Shown here piece by piece: positions 9,141 to 18,540 of a stretch of 64,000 nucleotides of DNA. The stretch is from Salegentibacter salegens (GTDB lineage: Bacteria; Bacteroidota; Bacteroidia; Flavobacteriales; Flavobacteriaceae), in assembly GCF_900142975.1 (NCBI RefSeq), contig NZ_LT670848.1, positions 2,728,001-2,792,000 on the forward strand, written 5' to 3'. The translations under genes were made by a program, and so were the position numbers. Position 1 is the first letter of the stretch. Each line of letters begins with the position of its first letter. A model generated the notes under the pieces. It did no database searches. It worked only from the letters and a program-made list of their open reading frames with translations, and was not told the DNA's origin.

Positions 9141-10001
9141 ATGGCAAACTTAAAAGAATTACGTAGCAGGATTACTTCGGTATCATCAACGATGCAGATC
9201 ACCAGTGCCATGAAAATGGTATCGGCGGCAAAGTTGAGCAGGGCTCAGGATGCGATCACGCAAATGAGACCTTATTCTGAAAAATTAACTCAGCTGTTAC
9301 AGGATTTAAGTGCAACCCTGGATGATGATACCAGCAGTAAATACGCCGAAGACCGTGAAGTTAAAAACGTATTGGTAGTTGCTATTTCATCTAACAAGGG
9401 GCTTGCAGGTGCTTTTAATACTAATATTGTAAAAGGCGTTAGGTATAAAGCCAAAAACGATTACGAGTCTAAAAATCTATCACTTTATACACTTGGTAAA
9501 AAAGCCAACGATGTTCTTAAAAAGGACTTCGAAGTATATAAGAATAACAATGAAATTTACGACGAGCTAACGTTTGAAAACGTATCTGAGATTGCCGAAG
9601 AATTAATGCAGCTCTTCTTAGACGAAAAATATGACAAAATAGTATTGGTGTATAACCAATTTAAAAACGCGGCTACCCAAGTTGTACAGCATGAGCAATT
9701 TTTGCCAATAGAACAATTTGATACGGAAGAAGAAAAGCAACTCGATTACCTCTTTGAACCTTCAAAGATCGAAATTGTAAAAGAGCTTATTCCTAAATCT
9801 TTAAAAATGCAATTGTTTAAAGCATTAAGAGATTCTTTCGCTTCAGAACACGGCGCTCGTATGACGGCAATGCACAAAGCAACCGATAATGCAAAAGAAC
9901 TTAGAGACGATCTTAAATTGTCTTACAACAAAGCAAGACAGGCTTCTATTACCAATGAGATCCTGGAGATTGTTGGTGGTGCCGAAGCATTAAATGGATA
10001 A
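9141..10001 (+). CDS. atpG: ATP synthase F1 subunit gamma
   Basis: The 286-residue gamma subunit is the central rotor shaft in the F1 head. It has the conserved N-terminal coiled-coil start LRSRITSVSSTMQITSAMKMVSAAKL (N-terminal part) and the C-terminal helix with SYNKARQASITNEILEIVGGAEAL. It is the last gene of the atp operon and is followed by a strong terminator. Confidence 0.96.
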   Translation: MANLKELRSRITSVSSTMQITSAMKMVSAAKLSRAQDAITQMRPYSEKLTQLLQDLSATLDDDTSSKYAEDREVKNVLVVAISSNKGLAGAFNTNIVKGVRYKAKNDYESKNLSLYTLGKKANDVLKKDFEVYKNNNEIYDELTFENVSEIAEELMQLFLDEKYDKIVLVYNQFKNAATQVVQHEQFLPIEQFDTEEEKQLDYLFEPSKIEIVKELIPKSLKMQLFKALRDSFASEHGARMTAMHKATDNAKELRDDLKLSYNKARQASITNEILEIVGGAEALNG

Positions 10002-10037
10002 AACCTATAAATAATATTCTGGAAGTAATTCCGTTCT

Positions 10038-10067
10038 AAAAACCCGTAAGTTAACTACGGGTTTTTT
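10038..10067 (+). terminator. Terminator of the atp operon
   Basis: AAACCCGTA (10040-10048) pairs with TACGGGTTT (10056-10064) over a seven-base loop and runs into TTTTTT. This is a canonical rho-independent terminator 36 bases after atpG. Confidence 0.85.
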
Positions 10068-10068
10068 A

Positions 10069-10098
10069 TTTGGTATGCGTTTTGTTTTTGTACTTTTA
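10069..10098 (+). promoter_or_regulatory. Promoter of the 10117 lipoprotein
   Basis: TTTG at 10069-10072 and TACTTTTA at 10091-10098 are 18 bases apart, close to the Bacteroidota consensus with one mismatch in the -7 box. It lies right after the atp terminator and 18 bases before the start codon. Confidence 0.5.
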
Positions 10099-10116
10099 AA
10101 CAACAAAATTTCTATT

Positions 10117-10557
10117 ATGAAGAAACTACTATTTTTATTCAGCAGTGTATTCGCTTTGAGCTTAATTACAGGCTGCGGCAGCAATAAGGAATTACAGGAA
10201 CGTGCTCCCGCACAGTTTCAGGATATTTATTATACACAGGGTGAAAATGGGTTAAATCTCCACGTTCCTGTGGCGGTTATCCAGGATAATCGGGTAAGTA
10301 TGGAAAGTGTTTATTTTAGAGGAATGAAATCTCCATTGGTTCAGGATAGTGAGCAAGCAAATCTTTTTATCGCTAATTTTAGCACAAATGGAATGGATAT
10401 AATGAGTTCAGATCCTGCGGAAGAAAACAAAAACAGGGTTCCTCAGAAAGCTGAAAAAGCCCCGTTTGAGATTGAAGACGATGAAGCTATCCTGGTGTAT
10501 ACTCAAAACGATAAAACAAAATATTACAAATTAACAGGAATAGAAGCGCAGAACTAA
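10117..10557 (+). CDS. Unknown lipoprotein
   Basis: I do not recognise the family. The protein has 146 residues: a lipoprotein signal peptide (MKKLLFLFSSVF, lipobox SLITGC), then a mixed, acidic globular domain of about 125 residues. The frame is open from 10075, but the ATG at 10117 begins the signal peptide directly and follows the promoter. A periplasmic or outer-membrane location is inferred from the lipobox. It stands alone between the atp terminator and a flippase gene. Confidence 0.65.
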   Translation: MKKLLFLFSSVFALSLITGCGSNKELQERAPAQFQDIYYTQGENGLNLHVPVAVIQDNRVSMESVYFRGMKSPLVQDSEQANLFIANFSTNGMDIMSSDPAEENKNRVPQKAEKAPFEIEDDEAILVYTQNDKTKYYKLTGIEAQN

Positions 10558-10582
10558 GCTTGAAATCTAATTAATCCTCCGG

Positions 10583-12034
10583 TTGGGTACCTTTAAAAAA
10601 CTCTTTCAGCAAACCTTCGTTTACGGCCTCGCCACGGTGTTGCCGCGTATGCTGAATGTGATTATGGTACCGCTTTATACTCACGTTTTACCCAAAGAGG
10701 AATATGGCGAAGTTTCTATAATCTTCGCCTATTTTGTGTTTTTTAATGTCATCCTTGCTTATGGGATGGAAACCGCTTTTTTTAGGTTTTACAATAAAAT
10801 GAAAAACAGCAAAGAAGTTCTAAGTACTTCCGGCTGGTCTATTGTAGCTACTTCTTTAGTGTTTTTTATTATTGCGTTTTTCATTCAGGGTTTTATTGCT
10901 GAAATCACGAATATTCCGCTAAAATATATTCAACTGGCAATCTGGATTCTATTCCTGGATGCCTTGGTGATTATTCCATTTACCTGGCTTCGAGCCGCCG
11001 AAAAGCCAATGCGTTTCGCAATAATTAAACTCATTAATGTTTGTATTAATCTTGGTTTAAATGTTTTCTTCTTACTGTTTTTAGAAGATTTGGCCGTTGG
11101 GAATTCGGTTTTTCAAAGTATTTACGTTCCAGATTTTGAGATCAGTTATATCTTTATTTCCAATCTGGTGGCTAGTGGTGCTACACTTTTAATGATGCTG
11201 CCTTTCTATTTCAAAATAGATTTTAGCTTTAATAGTAAGCTATGGAAATCTATGATGTCTTATGCGTTTCCGGTCTTAATCGCCGGACTTGCTTTCTCGA
11301 TAAACGAAGTTTTTGATCGAATAATGTTAGATTATTTACTTCCGCAGGATATAGCCCGGGCCGAAATTGGTGCTTATGCCGCGTGTTATAAGTTAGCTTT
11401 GTTTATGACGCTTTTTGCCACGGCTTTTAGATTGGGAATAGAACCTTTTTTCTTTAGCCATGCTGAAAATAAAAATGCACCGGAAACCTATGCGATAATC
11501 ACCAAATATTTTGTGGTTTTTGGAAGTTTCATTCTTGTGGCCGTGATCGTTTTTATAGATATTTTAAAGCAACTTTTAATTCAGGATAGCTCTTACTGGG
11601 AGGCAATGCATATTGTGCCACTTATCTTACTGGCAAACCTGTTCCTTGGTATCTATCACAATCTCTCTGTGTGGTATAAGATTACAGACCGAACCCGTTT
11701 TGGTGGCTATATCTCTGTAGTAGGTGCATTATTTACCCTTGCGCTCAACATTATTTTAATTCCATATATAAGCTACACCGGTTCTGCGATTGCAACTTTG
11801 GTAGCTTACGGAGTAATGATGCTGCTTTCTTATTTCTACGGAAGAAAATATTATCCCATTCCATATAACCTTAAAAAAATAGGCGGCTATTTAGTACTTT
11901 CCGTCTTATTTTCGGTATTTTCCTTTTATGTTTTCCGCGGAAATTATTTCGTGGGAATTAGCTTATTATTAATCTTTCTTGCAACAGTTTATGTTGCTGA
12001 AAGAAAACAACTTATCAAAATTATACAATCTTAA
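10583..12034 (+). CDS. Polysaccharide flippase (MATE/MOP superfamily)
   Basis: A 483-residue protein with about 12-14 membrane helices. The start [20 protein letters not shown] is typical of Wzx-like lipopolysaccharide/O-antigen flippases in Bacteroidota, which move lipid-linked sugars across the inner membrane. The start appears to be TTG at 10583, since no ATG precedes the conserved N-terminus. It is followed after 2 bases by dut and may share its transcript. The sugar substrate is unknown. Confidence 0.82.
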   Translation: MGTFKKLFQQTFVYGLATVLPRMLNVIMVPLYTHVLPKEEYGEVSIIFAYFVFFNVILAYGMETAFFRFYNKMKNSKEVLSTSGWSIVATSLVFFIIAFFIQGFIAEITNIPLKYIQLAIWILFLDALVIIPFTWLRAAEKPMRFAIIKLINVCINLGLNVFFLLFLEDLAVGNSVFQSIYVPDFEISYIFISNLVASGATLLMMLPFYFKIDFSFNSKLWKSMMSYAFPVLIAGLAFSINEVFDRIMLDYLLPQDIARAEIGAYAACYKLALFMTLFATAFRLGIEPFFFSHAENKNAPETYAIITKYFVVFGSFILVAVIVFIDILKQLLIQDSSYWEAMHIVPLILLANLFLGIYHNLSVWYKITDRTRFGGYISVVGALFTLALNIILIPYISYTGSAIATLVAYGVMMLLSYFYGRKYYPIPYNLKKIGGYLVLSVLFSVFSFYVFRGNYFVGISLLLIFLATVYVAERKQLIKIIQS

Positions 12035-12036
12035 CT

Positions 12037-12471
12037 ATGCAAGTAAAGATCATCAATAAATCGGCACATAAACTGCCGCATTACGAAACTGAAGCTTCAG
12101 CAGGAATGGACCTTAGAGCCAATATTTCTGAAGCTGTTACGTTAAAACCATTAGAAAGAGCTATCGTTAAAACCGGGCTTTTTATAGAACTTCCGGTAGG
12201 CTATGAAGCACAGGTAAGACCACGAAGCGGCCTTGCCGCCAAAAAGGGAATCACCGTGTTAAATGCACCCGGAACTATAGATGCCGATTATCGTGGAGAA
12301 ATAGGAGTGATTTTAGTGAATTTATCTAACGAAGAATTCACCATAGAAAATGGGGAGCGTGTTGCCCAAATGGTGATTGCTAAACACGAACATATTTCCT
12401 GGGCAGAAGTTGATACGCTGGAAGAAACCACTCGCGGTGCAGGCGGCTTTGGAAGTACAGGGAATAAATAA
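12037..12471 (+). CDS. dut: dUTP diphosphatase
   Basis: This 144-residue enzyme hydrolyses dUTP to dUMP and pyrophosphate, which keeps uracil out of DNA and feeds thymidylate synthesis. All five trimeric dUTPase motifs are visible: [40 protein letters not shown] and the C-terminal arm [10 protein letters not shown]. It lies 2 bases after the flippase gene. Length is normal for the family. Confidence 0.96.
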   Translation: MQVKIINKSAHKLPHYETEASAGMDLRANISEAVTLKPLERAIVKTGLFIELPVGYEAQVRPRSGLAAKKGITVLNAPGTIDADYRGEIGVILVNLSNEEFTIENGERVAQMVIAKHEHISWAEVDTLEETTRGAGGFGSTGNK

Positions 12472-12473
12472 TG

Positions 12474-12505
12474 CCTGCGGGTCATCCTGAGCTCGTTGAA
12501 GGAGG
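12474..12505. repeat. REP-like intergenic repeat remnant
   Basis: ATGCCTGCGGG followed by GTCATCCTGAGCTCG and TTGAAGGA matches the wording of intergenic repeats common in Flavobacteriia. Related pieces occur at 13640-13730, 26894-26920 and 54964-55020. It is non-coding and lies between dut and the nucleotidyltransferase gene. Confidence 0.5.
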
Positions 12506-12595
12506 CCTCAATAATTTTTAACCTTTGGGTTATTTGTGCGGAAAATTAATATGAATATGGATTTTCAAGGATTGAAGATCAAAAAAACTAAATAA

Positions 12596-13612
12596 ATGAA
12601 GATTATAGTTCCTATGGCGGGTCGTGGTTCACGACTACGTCCTCATACGTTAACAGTACCAAAACCTTTAATTCCTGTAGCGGGAAAGCCAATCGTGCAT
12701 CGTTTGGTAGAAGATATTGCAAAAGTTCTTAATCAACCTATAGACGAGATCGCTTTTATTTTGGGAGATCCGGCCTTTTTTGGAGATGAAATAGTAGAAA
12801 GTTTAGAAGCGCTGGCAAAAAGCCTAAATGCAAAAGCTTCAATTTACCGCCAGGATCAACCTTTGGGAACCGGTCACGCTATTATGAGCGCGAAGGTATC
12901 ACTTTCTGGCCCTGCAGTGGTAGCTTACGCTGATACTCTAATAAAAGCAGATTTTAAACTTGATAAAGATGCCGATGCCGTAATCTGGACTAAAAAAGTA
13001 GCAAATCCCGAAGCTTTTGGGGTGGTAAATCTTAACGAAAAGAACGAGATTATTGAATTGGTTGAGAAGCCAAAAGAATTTGTAAGTGACCAGGCCGTAA
13101 TTGGTATTTACTATTTTAAAGATATTGCGGTTTTAAAAGAGAAATTGGAAGAAGTTCTTGATGAGAATCTTATGCACGGCGGCGAATACCAGATTAACGA
13201 TGGTATTAAGAAAATGATGGCTGAAGACAGGGTCTTTAAAACCGGAACCGTAGATGAATGGATGGATTGCGGGAACAAAAATGTAACCGTAGAAACCAAC
13301 GGCAGAATGCTGAATTTTCTTCACAAGGATGGTGAAAAATTGATCTCAGACTCTGTAAAAATTACTAATTCTGAAATTACCGAGCCTTGTTATATTGGCG
13401 AAAATGTAGAGCTGGTAAATGCGAAAATTGGTCCTAATGTTTCAGTGGGCGACGGAACTAAGATTACTAATTCTGAAATTAAAAACAGCTTAATTCAAAC
13501 TTTTGCTGAAGTTAAAAATGCAAAATTGGATAACGCGATGATAGGGAATTTCGCGAAATTTGACGGTAACTTTACCCAAATTAGTATTGGCGATTATTCA
13601 ACTTTAGAATAA
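12596..13612 (+). CDS. Sugar-phosphate nucleotidyltransferase
   Basis: A 338-residue two-domain enzyme. The N-terminal Rossmann-like nucleotidyltransferase domain starts with PMAGRGSRLRPHTLTVPKPL, the signature that binds the NTP. The C-terminal part (about 250-338) looks like a left-handed beta-helix (IGENVELVNAKIGPNVSVGDG). It should make an NDP-sugar, such as dTDP- or UDP-glucose, or an N-acetylated sugar, for surface polysaccharides. The exact sugar cannot be read from the sequence. The order dut, this gene, TPR, DUF4292, EnvC is, as I recall, conserved in the family. Confidence 0.85.
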   Translation: MKIIVPMAGRGSRLRPHTLTVPKPLIPVAGKPIVHRLVEDIAKVLNQPIDEIAFILGDPAFFGDEIVESLEALAKSLNAKASIYRQDQPLGTGHAIMSAKVSLSGPAVVAYADTLIKADFKLDKDADAVIWTKKVANPEAFGVVNLNEKNEIIELVEKPKEFVSDQAVIGIYYFKDIAVLKEKLEEVLDENLMHGGEYQINDGIKKMMAEDRVFKTGTVDEWMDCGNKNVTVETNGRMLNFLHKDGEKLISDSVKITNSEITEPCYIGENVELVNAKIGPNVSVGDGTKITNSEIKNSLIQTFAEVKNAKLDNAMIGNFAKFDGNFTQISIGDYSTLE

Positions 13613-13620
13613 GCTTATTT

Positions 13621-13753
13621 AAGAGGTTGTTTGAAAAATAGGGTTTCGTCAAGCTGAACTGGTTTCAGCTTCTAACATGTTTTGACGAACAATAAATTAG
13701 ATCCAGAAATAAATTCAGGATGACGATCTTAAAAATTTTTCAAACAACCTCTT
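13621..13753. mobile_element. MITE-like element with 19-bp terminal inverted repeats
   Basis: AAGAGGTTGTTTGAAAAAT at 13621-13639 is perfectly repeated in inverted form at 13735-13753. Both ends are flanked by the direct repeat TATTT (13616-13620 and 13754-13758), a plausible 5-bp target duplication. The 95-base interior has no gene but holds two nested inverted repeats (TTCGTCAA/TTGACGAA and AAGCTGAA/TTCAGCTT). It ends 29 bases before the TPR gene. Confidence 0.6.
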
Positions 13754-13782
13754 TATTTCAATTTTGTCCTGAAAATTTATTT

Positions 13783-15159
13783 ATGAAAAAGTACTTCTTC
13801 ATTATTACTATGCTTTCAGGAGCGTTGTTTTCCTTTCAGGTAAGTTTTGCCCAGGAAAAAGAAGTGGTGCTTGAAGATGTAAATCAGGATGATCTTGGGA
13901 ATGTAACCGATGAATTTCAGGAGCAATTTTTTGAAGCCTTAAAACAAAAAGGCATTGAGAATTACGAAAAAGCCATACTTGCTTTAGAAAAATGCCAGAA
14001 GCTGGAACCTGATAATCCGGTGGTGTATTTTGAAATGGCCAGAAATTATAATGAATTAGAGAATTATGATAAGGCGATTGCAAACCTTGAAAAAGCCCAT
14101 CAATTAGCACCAGAAAGAGAAGATGTTTTAAATGAACTTTATAAAAGCTACACCCGGGCACAGCAATATGATGCAGCTATAGAAACCCTTGGAAAACTTC
14201 AAAAGTTTGACGATGATTATAAAGAAAAGCTTGCTAATATTTATCTGCTCAATCAACAGTACGAAGAAGCGCTTCAAACAATAGATGAACTGGACCGGCA
14301 GGAAGGCCCCAGTACTTACCGAAATAAATTACGAAGACAAATTTTTGCCCGCACCGGCGACACAGCAGCACAAATAGAGAACCTTGAAGAAAGTATTAGC
14401 AATAATCCCGAAATAGAACAAAATTACCTGAACCTCATTTATATCTACAGCGACCTGGGAGAAAATGAAGAAGCTTACAATACTGCTCAGGAATTATTAG
14501 CTGCAAATCCTGGTTCAAGCCTGGTTCATTTGGCGCTTTATAAATTTTACCTGGAAAGAGAAGAACCAGAAGACGCTGTAAATTCAATGAAAATTGTTTT
14601 TGAAAGTGAAGAAATAGATCCCGAATCTAAATTTAAAGTGCTCAATGATTTTCTGATTTTTGTAGATAACAATCCCGAATATGAAGAAGATTTAATGCAG
14701 GTGAGTAAAATGCTTAGTGAACGGGAAAATGCTCCAAAACTTTACGGGCAATTAGGTCAGTATTATTTGAATCGCGGACAAATAGAAGAAGCGCTTACTT
14801 TTTTTGAAGCCGGTTTGGCAGAAAGTACAGAAGATTTTCAGTTAGTTAAGAATACTATTTTACTGCAAATAGAGTTAGAAAAGTATAAAGAGGCCCGGGA
14901 TTTGAGTAAGGAGATGTTAGAAGTGTTTCCCGCGCAGCCTGTTTTATCTTTATTACAGGGTATTGCATTAAACCAACTGGAAGAATATCGTGAAGCTATA
15001 GAAATACTTACATTTGGCCTGGATTATTTAATAGATAATCCCAAAATGGAAGTAGATTTCTATACCCAGTTAAGCAGAGCGCATGGAGAACTGGGAGAAG
15101 AAGAGAAATCGGCGGAATATTCACGAAAAGCCGAAATATTAATTAAAGAAATTGAATAG
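13783..15159 (+). CDS. Secreted TPR-repeat protein
   Basis: A 458-residue protein with a signal peptide (MKKYFFIITMLSGALF, cleavage near SFAQ) and roughly ten TPR-like helical pairs from about residue 40 to the end. The frame runs up to 13720, but that part lies in the MITE-like element, so the ATG at 13783 is preferred. It abuts the DUF4292 lipoprotein gene with no gap and heads an operon with it and the EnvC-like gene. A scaffold role in the cell envelope is inferred; no specific function is known to me. Confidence 0.8.
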   Translation: MKKYFFIITMLSGALFSFQVSFAQEKEVVLEDVNQDDLGNVTDEFQEQFFEALKQKGIENYEKAILALEKCQKLEPDNPVVYFEMARNYNELENYDKAIANLEKAHQLAPEREDVLNELYKSYTRAQQYDAAIETLGKLQKFDDDYKEKLANIYLLNQQYEEALQTIDELDRQEGPSTYRNKLRRQIFARTGDTAAQIENLEESISNNPEIEQNYLNLIYIYSDLGENEEAYNTAQELLAANPGSSLVHLALYKFYLEREEPEDAVNSMKIVFESEEIDPESKFKVLNDFLIFVDNNPEYEEDLMQVSKMLSERENAPKLYGQLGQYYLNRGQIEEALTFFEAGLAESTEDFQLVKNTILLQIELEKYKEARDLSKEMLEVFPAQPVLSLLQGIALNQLEEYREAIEILTFGLDYLIDNPKMEVDFYTQLSRAHGELGEEEKSAEYSRKAEILIKEIE

Positions 15160-15930
15160 ATGTATAGAAAGATTTTAGGATTAGTATTGTTGAGCCTTTT
15201 TGTTGTTTCCTGCGGAAGCCGGAAAGGAGTAAAAGGAATCGCTACTAAAAATGCTGAAGCTGCAAATATTATAGAAAGTCATTATAATGCTGAAGCCGAT
15301 TTTAAAACCCTTACCGGGAAATTAAGAACGGTGTATCAAAATGAAGATCGCACCCAATCGGTGAATTTAAGCTTTAGAATGGAAAAAGATAAGGCTATTT
15401 GGATGAGCGCTTCGGTTTTAGGGTTTCCGGTAGCGAAAGCGTATATCACCCCTTCACGAGTTAGTTATTACGAAAAAGTAAGCCAAACATATTTTGATGG
15501 AGATTTTAGACTGTTAAGTGATTTGTTAGGTACACCTTTAGATTTTCAAAAACTTCAAAATTTACTCATAGGCCAGGCTATTTATGATCTTAGGGAGGAA
15601 GAATTTGAGTTTTCTCAAACGGCAAAAGGCTTCCAGTTTATGCCTTCAAATGAAGGATTAATAAAGAAAATGTTTCTGTTGAATCCTAAAAACTTTAAAA
15701 CCTCTGCGCAACAACTGGCACAAACGGAAGAAAATAAAAGTGTGACCGTAACTTATTCAGATTACCAGGAAGTAGCTGGAAAGATTTTTCCGGAAGAAAT
15801 AAGCATTATTGCCAATGAGGCGGGGAGTAGCACTAGAATAGAACTCACCTACCGTTCACTGGAATTTGACCAGGGAGAATTGAGCTTTCCGTTTGATATT
15901 CCGACAGGTTATGAAGAAATTAGTTTATAA
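15160..15930 (+). CDS. DUF4292 lipoprotein
   Basis: A 256-residue lipoprotein (lipobox VVSCGS) matching DUF4292 by its AEADFKTLTGKLRTVYQNE and SFRMEKDKAIWMSASVLGFPVAKAYITP stretches. The predicted fold is LolA/LolB-like, with antiparallel strands that could hold a lipid, but that is inference. The start follows the stop of the TPR gene directly, and the stop overlaps the next start (TAATG), so the three genes are coupled. Confidence 0.8.
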   Translation: MYRKILGLVLLSLFVVSCGSRKGVKGIATKNAEAANIIESHYNAEADFKTLTGKLRTVYQNEDRTQSVNLSFRMEKDKAIWMSASVLGFPVAKAYITPSRVSYYEKVSQTYFDGDFRLLSDLLGTPLDFQKLQNLLIGQAIYDLREEEFEFSQTAKGFQFMPSNEGLIKKMFLLNPKNFKTSAQQLAQTEENKSVTVTYSDYQEVAGKIFPEEISIIANEAGSSTRIELTYRSLEFDQGELSFPFDIPTGYEEISL

Positions 15931-17153
15931 TGAAATTTAAGAAATTTTCTGAAATCTTATTTTGCCTAATATTTCTCCTGCTTTCCGCGGGAAATTTGTC
16001 AGCTCAAACAACCCGGGAGGCACTTGAAAAAAAACGGATAGAGCTTAGAAATGAAATTACACGCATAAACGAGTTAAGAAGCAGTAATAAGCAAAAAGAA
16101 CGCTCGGTTTTAAGTCAGGTAGAAGACCTGGACCAACAAATAAGAAGTACAGAAAATTTAATAAAAGTAACCAACCAGCAGGCAAATCTTCTCACTAATC
16201 AAATTAGTGCAAATACGAATAAAATTTCCCGGCTAAGGAAAGAACTTGAGCAGCTTAAGGAAGATTATGCGAGGATGATTGAGAAATCTTATAAAAGCAA
16301 ATCTACCCAAAGTAGAATAATGTTTTTGCTGTCTTCAGAAAACTTTTTGCAAGCCTATAAGCGAATGCAGTATATGAAACAATATACCAATTATCGCAAG
16401 CAGCAGGGAGACGAAATACAAGCTCGTACAGAAGAATTACAGCAGCTTAATGCCGATTTAGCCGACCAAAAGGAAACTAAGGACGCTCTTATTGCCGAAA
16501 ACCGCCAAACCCGTTCTCAATTGGAAAAGAATAAAAAGGCACAGCAGGATTTAATGCAGAATATACGAAGCAAAGAAGGGGAATTCGCTGCACAGATTAG
16601 GCAAAAACAACAAGAAATTAATAAAATTGACGCGCAAATTGAGAAAATGATTCGTGAGTCTATTGCAAAATCTAATGAAGAAAGCGGTTCTGCCGAAAGG
16701 GATGTTTATGAATTAACTCCAGCTGCAAAAGCTCTCGCAGCCGATTTTGTGAAGAACAAGGGCCGTTTACCCTGGCCGGTTAGATCTGGGGTTGTTACTT
16801 CCCGCTTTGGTCGCCAGCCACACCCGGTGGTGAAAACCATAAGTATTAATAATAACGGAGTAAATATTGATACCGACCCCGGCGGGAAAGCCCGCGCTGT
16901 TTTTAACGGTACCGTAAGTGAAGTTCAGGTGTTAAAAGGCGCAAATAAAGCGGTAATGGTAAGACACGGAGATTATATTACTATTTACGATAACCTTGAA
17001 AAAGTATTTGTAAAAAGGGGGGATGTGGTAAATACCGGGCAGGAACTTGGCGCTGTGGCTACCAGCCGGACTTCAGGGAAAACTACCTTACACTTCCTGA
17101 TTTACAAAAACATGCAAAAGATGGATCCGGCAGATTGGATCCTGGAAATGTAG
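15930..17153 (+). CDS. EnvC-like murein hydrolase activator
   Basis: A 407-residue periplasmic protein: signal peptide (to about residue 26), a long coiled coil (about 30-255), and a C-terminal M23/LytM domain (about 280-400). The LytM domain looks catalytically dead. In the HxxxD motif Asp314 is kept but the His position is Gly310, and the HxH motif reads TLH. That is what EnvC-type activators look like: they switch on amidases at division instead of cutting murein themselves. It overlaps the DUF4292 gene by one base. Confidence 0.85.
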   Translation: MKFKKFSEILFCLIFLLLSAGNLSAQTTREALEKKRIELRNEITRINELRSSNKQKERSVLSQVEDLDQQIRSTENLIKVTNQQANLLTNQISANTNKISRLRKELEQLKEDYARMIEKSYKSKSTQSRIMFLLSSENFLQAYKRMQYMKQYTNYRKQQGDEIQARTEELQQLNADLADQKETKDALIAENRQTRSQLEKNKKAQQDLMQNIRSKEGEFAAQIRQKQQEINKIDAQIEKMIRESIAKSNEESGSAERDVYELTPAAKALAADFVKNKGRLPWPVRSGVVTSRFGRQPHPVVKTISINNNGVNIDTDPGGKARAVFNGTVSEVQVLKGANKAVMVRHGDYITIYDNLEKVFVKRGDVVNTGQELGAVATSRTSGKTTLHFLIYKNMQKMDPADWILEM

Positions 17154-17216
17154 TTTCCCCACGCAACCTTTTGGTAATTCCTGCATCTTAGAAAGAGAAT
17201 CTCATTCTTCATGATT

Positions 17217-17918
17217 ATGAAAAAAGTATTACTCCTTTTAATATTTATTGTTATTACCGGTTGTGTCAAGCACAACGTGGGAGTGGTTGGCAGTAAGAGA
17301 ATGCTGATATCGGGAAATATTCTAAATGCTGAAAACACACCGATAGAAAATATAAGTGTAATCGCATCGGGCTCAGAATACGATAGGCTATGGGCAAGGC
17401 CGGCCCAAATGCTTGGAGAAAGTTCTACAAATGCTTCCGGGGAATTTTCTTTTGTAAGCTTAGATACCGATAATAGCTTTTATGGGGTAAGTGTAAACCA
17501 TTCAAATCACCAGGACTACAGGGAAGAATTTAGCACTATTCACTTTCTAGATTCTATTGGCTCGAGAGGAAATTCTTTTGAATTGACAAATATACAATTG
17601 CCTAAAATTCAGGAATTCCAGGTAAAGGTGAATAATACTTCGGCCAGAAACGATACTTTGTTTTTTGAATTTTCTTATTCTTCTACTGAAATATATAGAA
17701 AACTTCACGAAGATTCATTTGATAATACCATCCGGTTTCAGAATGGAAGTGAATATTGGAATAGAATATTGCCGGGAGAAGATGAAATGACAATTTCAGC
17801 TAAAACTATCGAAAACAGCTATCTTCAGTTTTATTATAAATTTAGTGCTGAAGCGGTTTACGATACAATAAATGTTGAAATAACTCCTGAAAATCCCGTG
17901 TATGAGTTCAGCTATTAA
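17217..17918 (+). CDS. Lipoprotein with carboxypeptidase-regulatory-like domain
   Basis: A lipoprotein (MKKVLLLLIFIVITGC) of 233 residues. Residues about 30-90 (LISGNILNAENTPIENISV, then NASGEFSFVSLD) look like the beta-sandwich carboxypeptidase D regulatory-like domain often found on Bacteroidota surface proteins. The rest is unrecognised. An ATG at 17211 would add two residues. It overlaps the next gene, a putative outer-membrane barrel, by 17 bases, so the two are probably made together. Confidence 0.65.
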   Translation: MKKVLLLLIFIVITGCVKHNVGVVGSKRMLISGNILNAENTPIENISVIASGSEYDRLWARPAQMLGESSTNASGEFSFVSLDTDNSFYGVSVNHSNHQDYREEFSTIHFLDSIGSRGNSFELTNIQLPKIQEFQVKVNNTSARNDTLFFEFSYSSTEIYRKLHEDSFDNTIRFQNGSEYWNRILPGEDEMTISAKTIENSYLQFYYKFSAEAVYDTINVEITPENPVYEFSY

Positions 17919-18540
17919 GCTTTTCCTAATCGTACTCTTTTTTCCGCTGTTAATTACTGCGCAAGATACTCTTCCTGAACCTCACAGAAATCAATATGTA
18001 GCTACAGATCCTGAAACCGTATTTTTTGTCGGAGAATTTTTTAGAGGTTATAGTGTAAATAATTCAAGTTTGGAGAACTATTCCCAATTAGGTTTTGGTT
18101 TGGATTTTAACTGGTTTGTGCTGCCTTTTTTAACTATTGGCGGGCAGTATAATTTAACCGCAGGGAATTTAAAGGAAGACCAAATTAGCAACACCGGTTC
18201 AGTTAATAAAATCACTACCCATTATTTAGGACTTCATTTGGGGTATTATCACGCCTTTAACCGCGAATGGAGTTTACACAGTCTCGCCGGTTTTGGGGAG
18301 GTGCATAATGTAAATCGCGCCCCAGATTCTCGTTTTACCGAAGATGGAAACAGTTTAATGCTGCGAAGCGAATTAGGATATCGATTTGATAAAACCGCCG
18401 CGATTTTTATTAAAGCTACATTGCGCTGGGACAAGATGGAGATAGAAACTCCACAGGTTCTGGACGATTATTTTAACAAACACAGCTTATTACTGGTTGG
18501 TTTTGGAGTAAGGCTTCATTTACAGAACCCAGACGGTTAG
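17902..18540 (+). CDS. Putative outer-membrane beta-barrel protein
   Basis: A 212-residue protein with a signal peptide (IKLFLIVLFFPLLITAQ) followed by alternating hydrophobic strands (LGFGLDFNWFVLPFLTIGG, LGLHLGYYHAFNREW, AIFIKATLRW) that suit a small outer-membrane barrel. The start overlaps the preceding lipoprotein gene by 17 bases. It ends with a 4-base overlap with the convergent thioesterase gene and without a visible terminator. Its function is unknown. Confidence 0.65.
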   Translation: MSSAIKLFLIVLFFPLLITAQDTLPEPHRNQYVATDPETVFFVGEFFRGYSVNNSSLENYSQLGFGLDFNWFVLPFLTIGGQYNLTAGNLKEDQISNTGSVNKITTHYLGLHLGYYHAFNREWSLHSLAGFGEVHNVNRAPDSRFTEDGNSLMLRSELGYRFDKTAAIFIKATLRWDKMEIETPQVLDDYFNKHSLLLVGFGVRLHLQNPDG

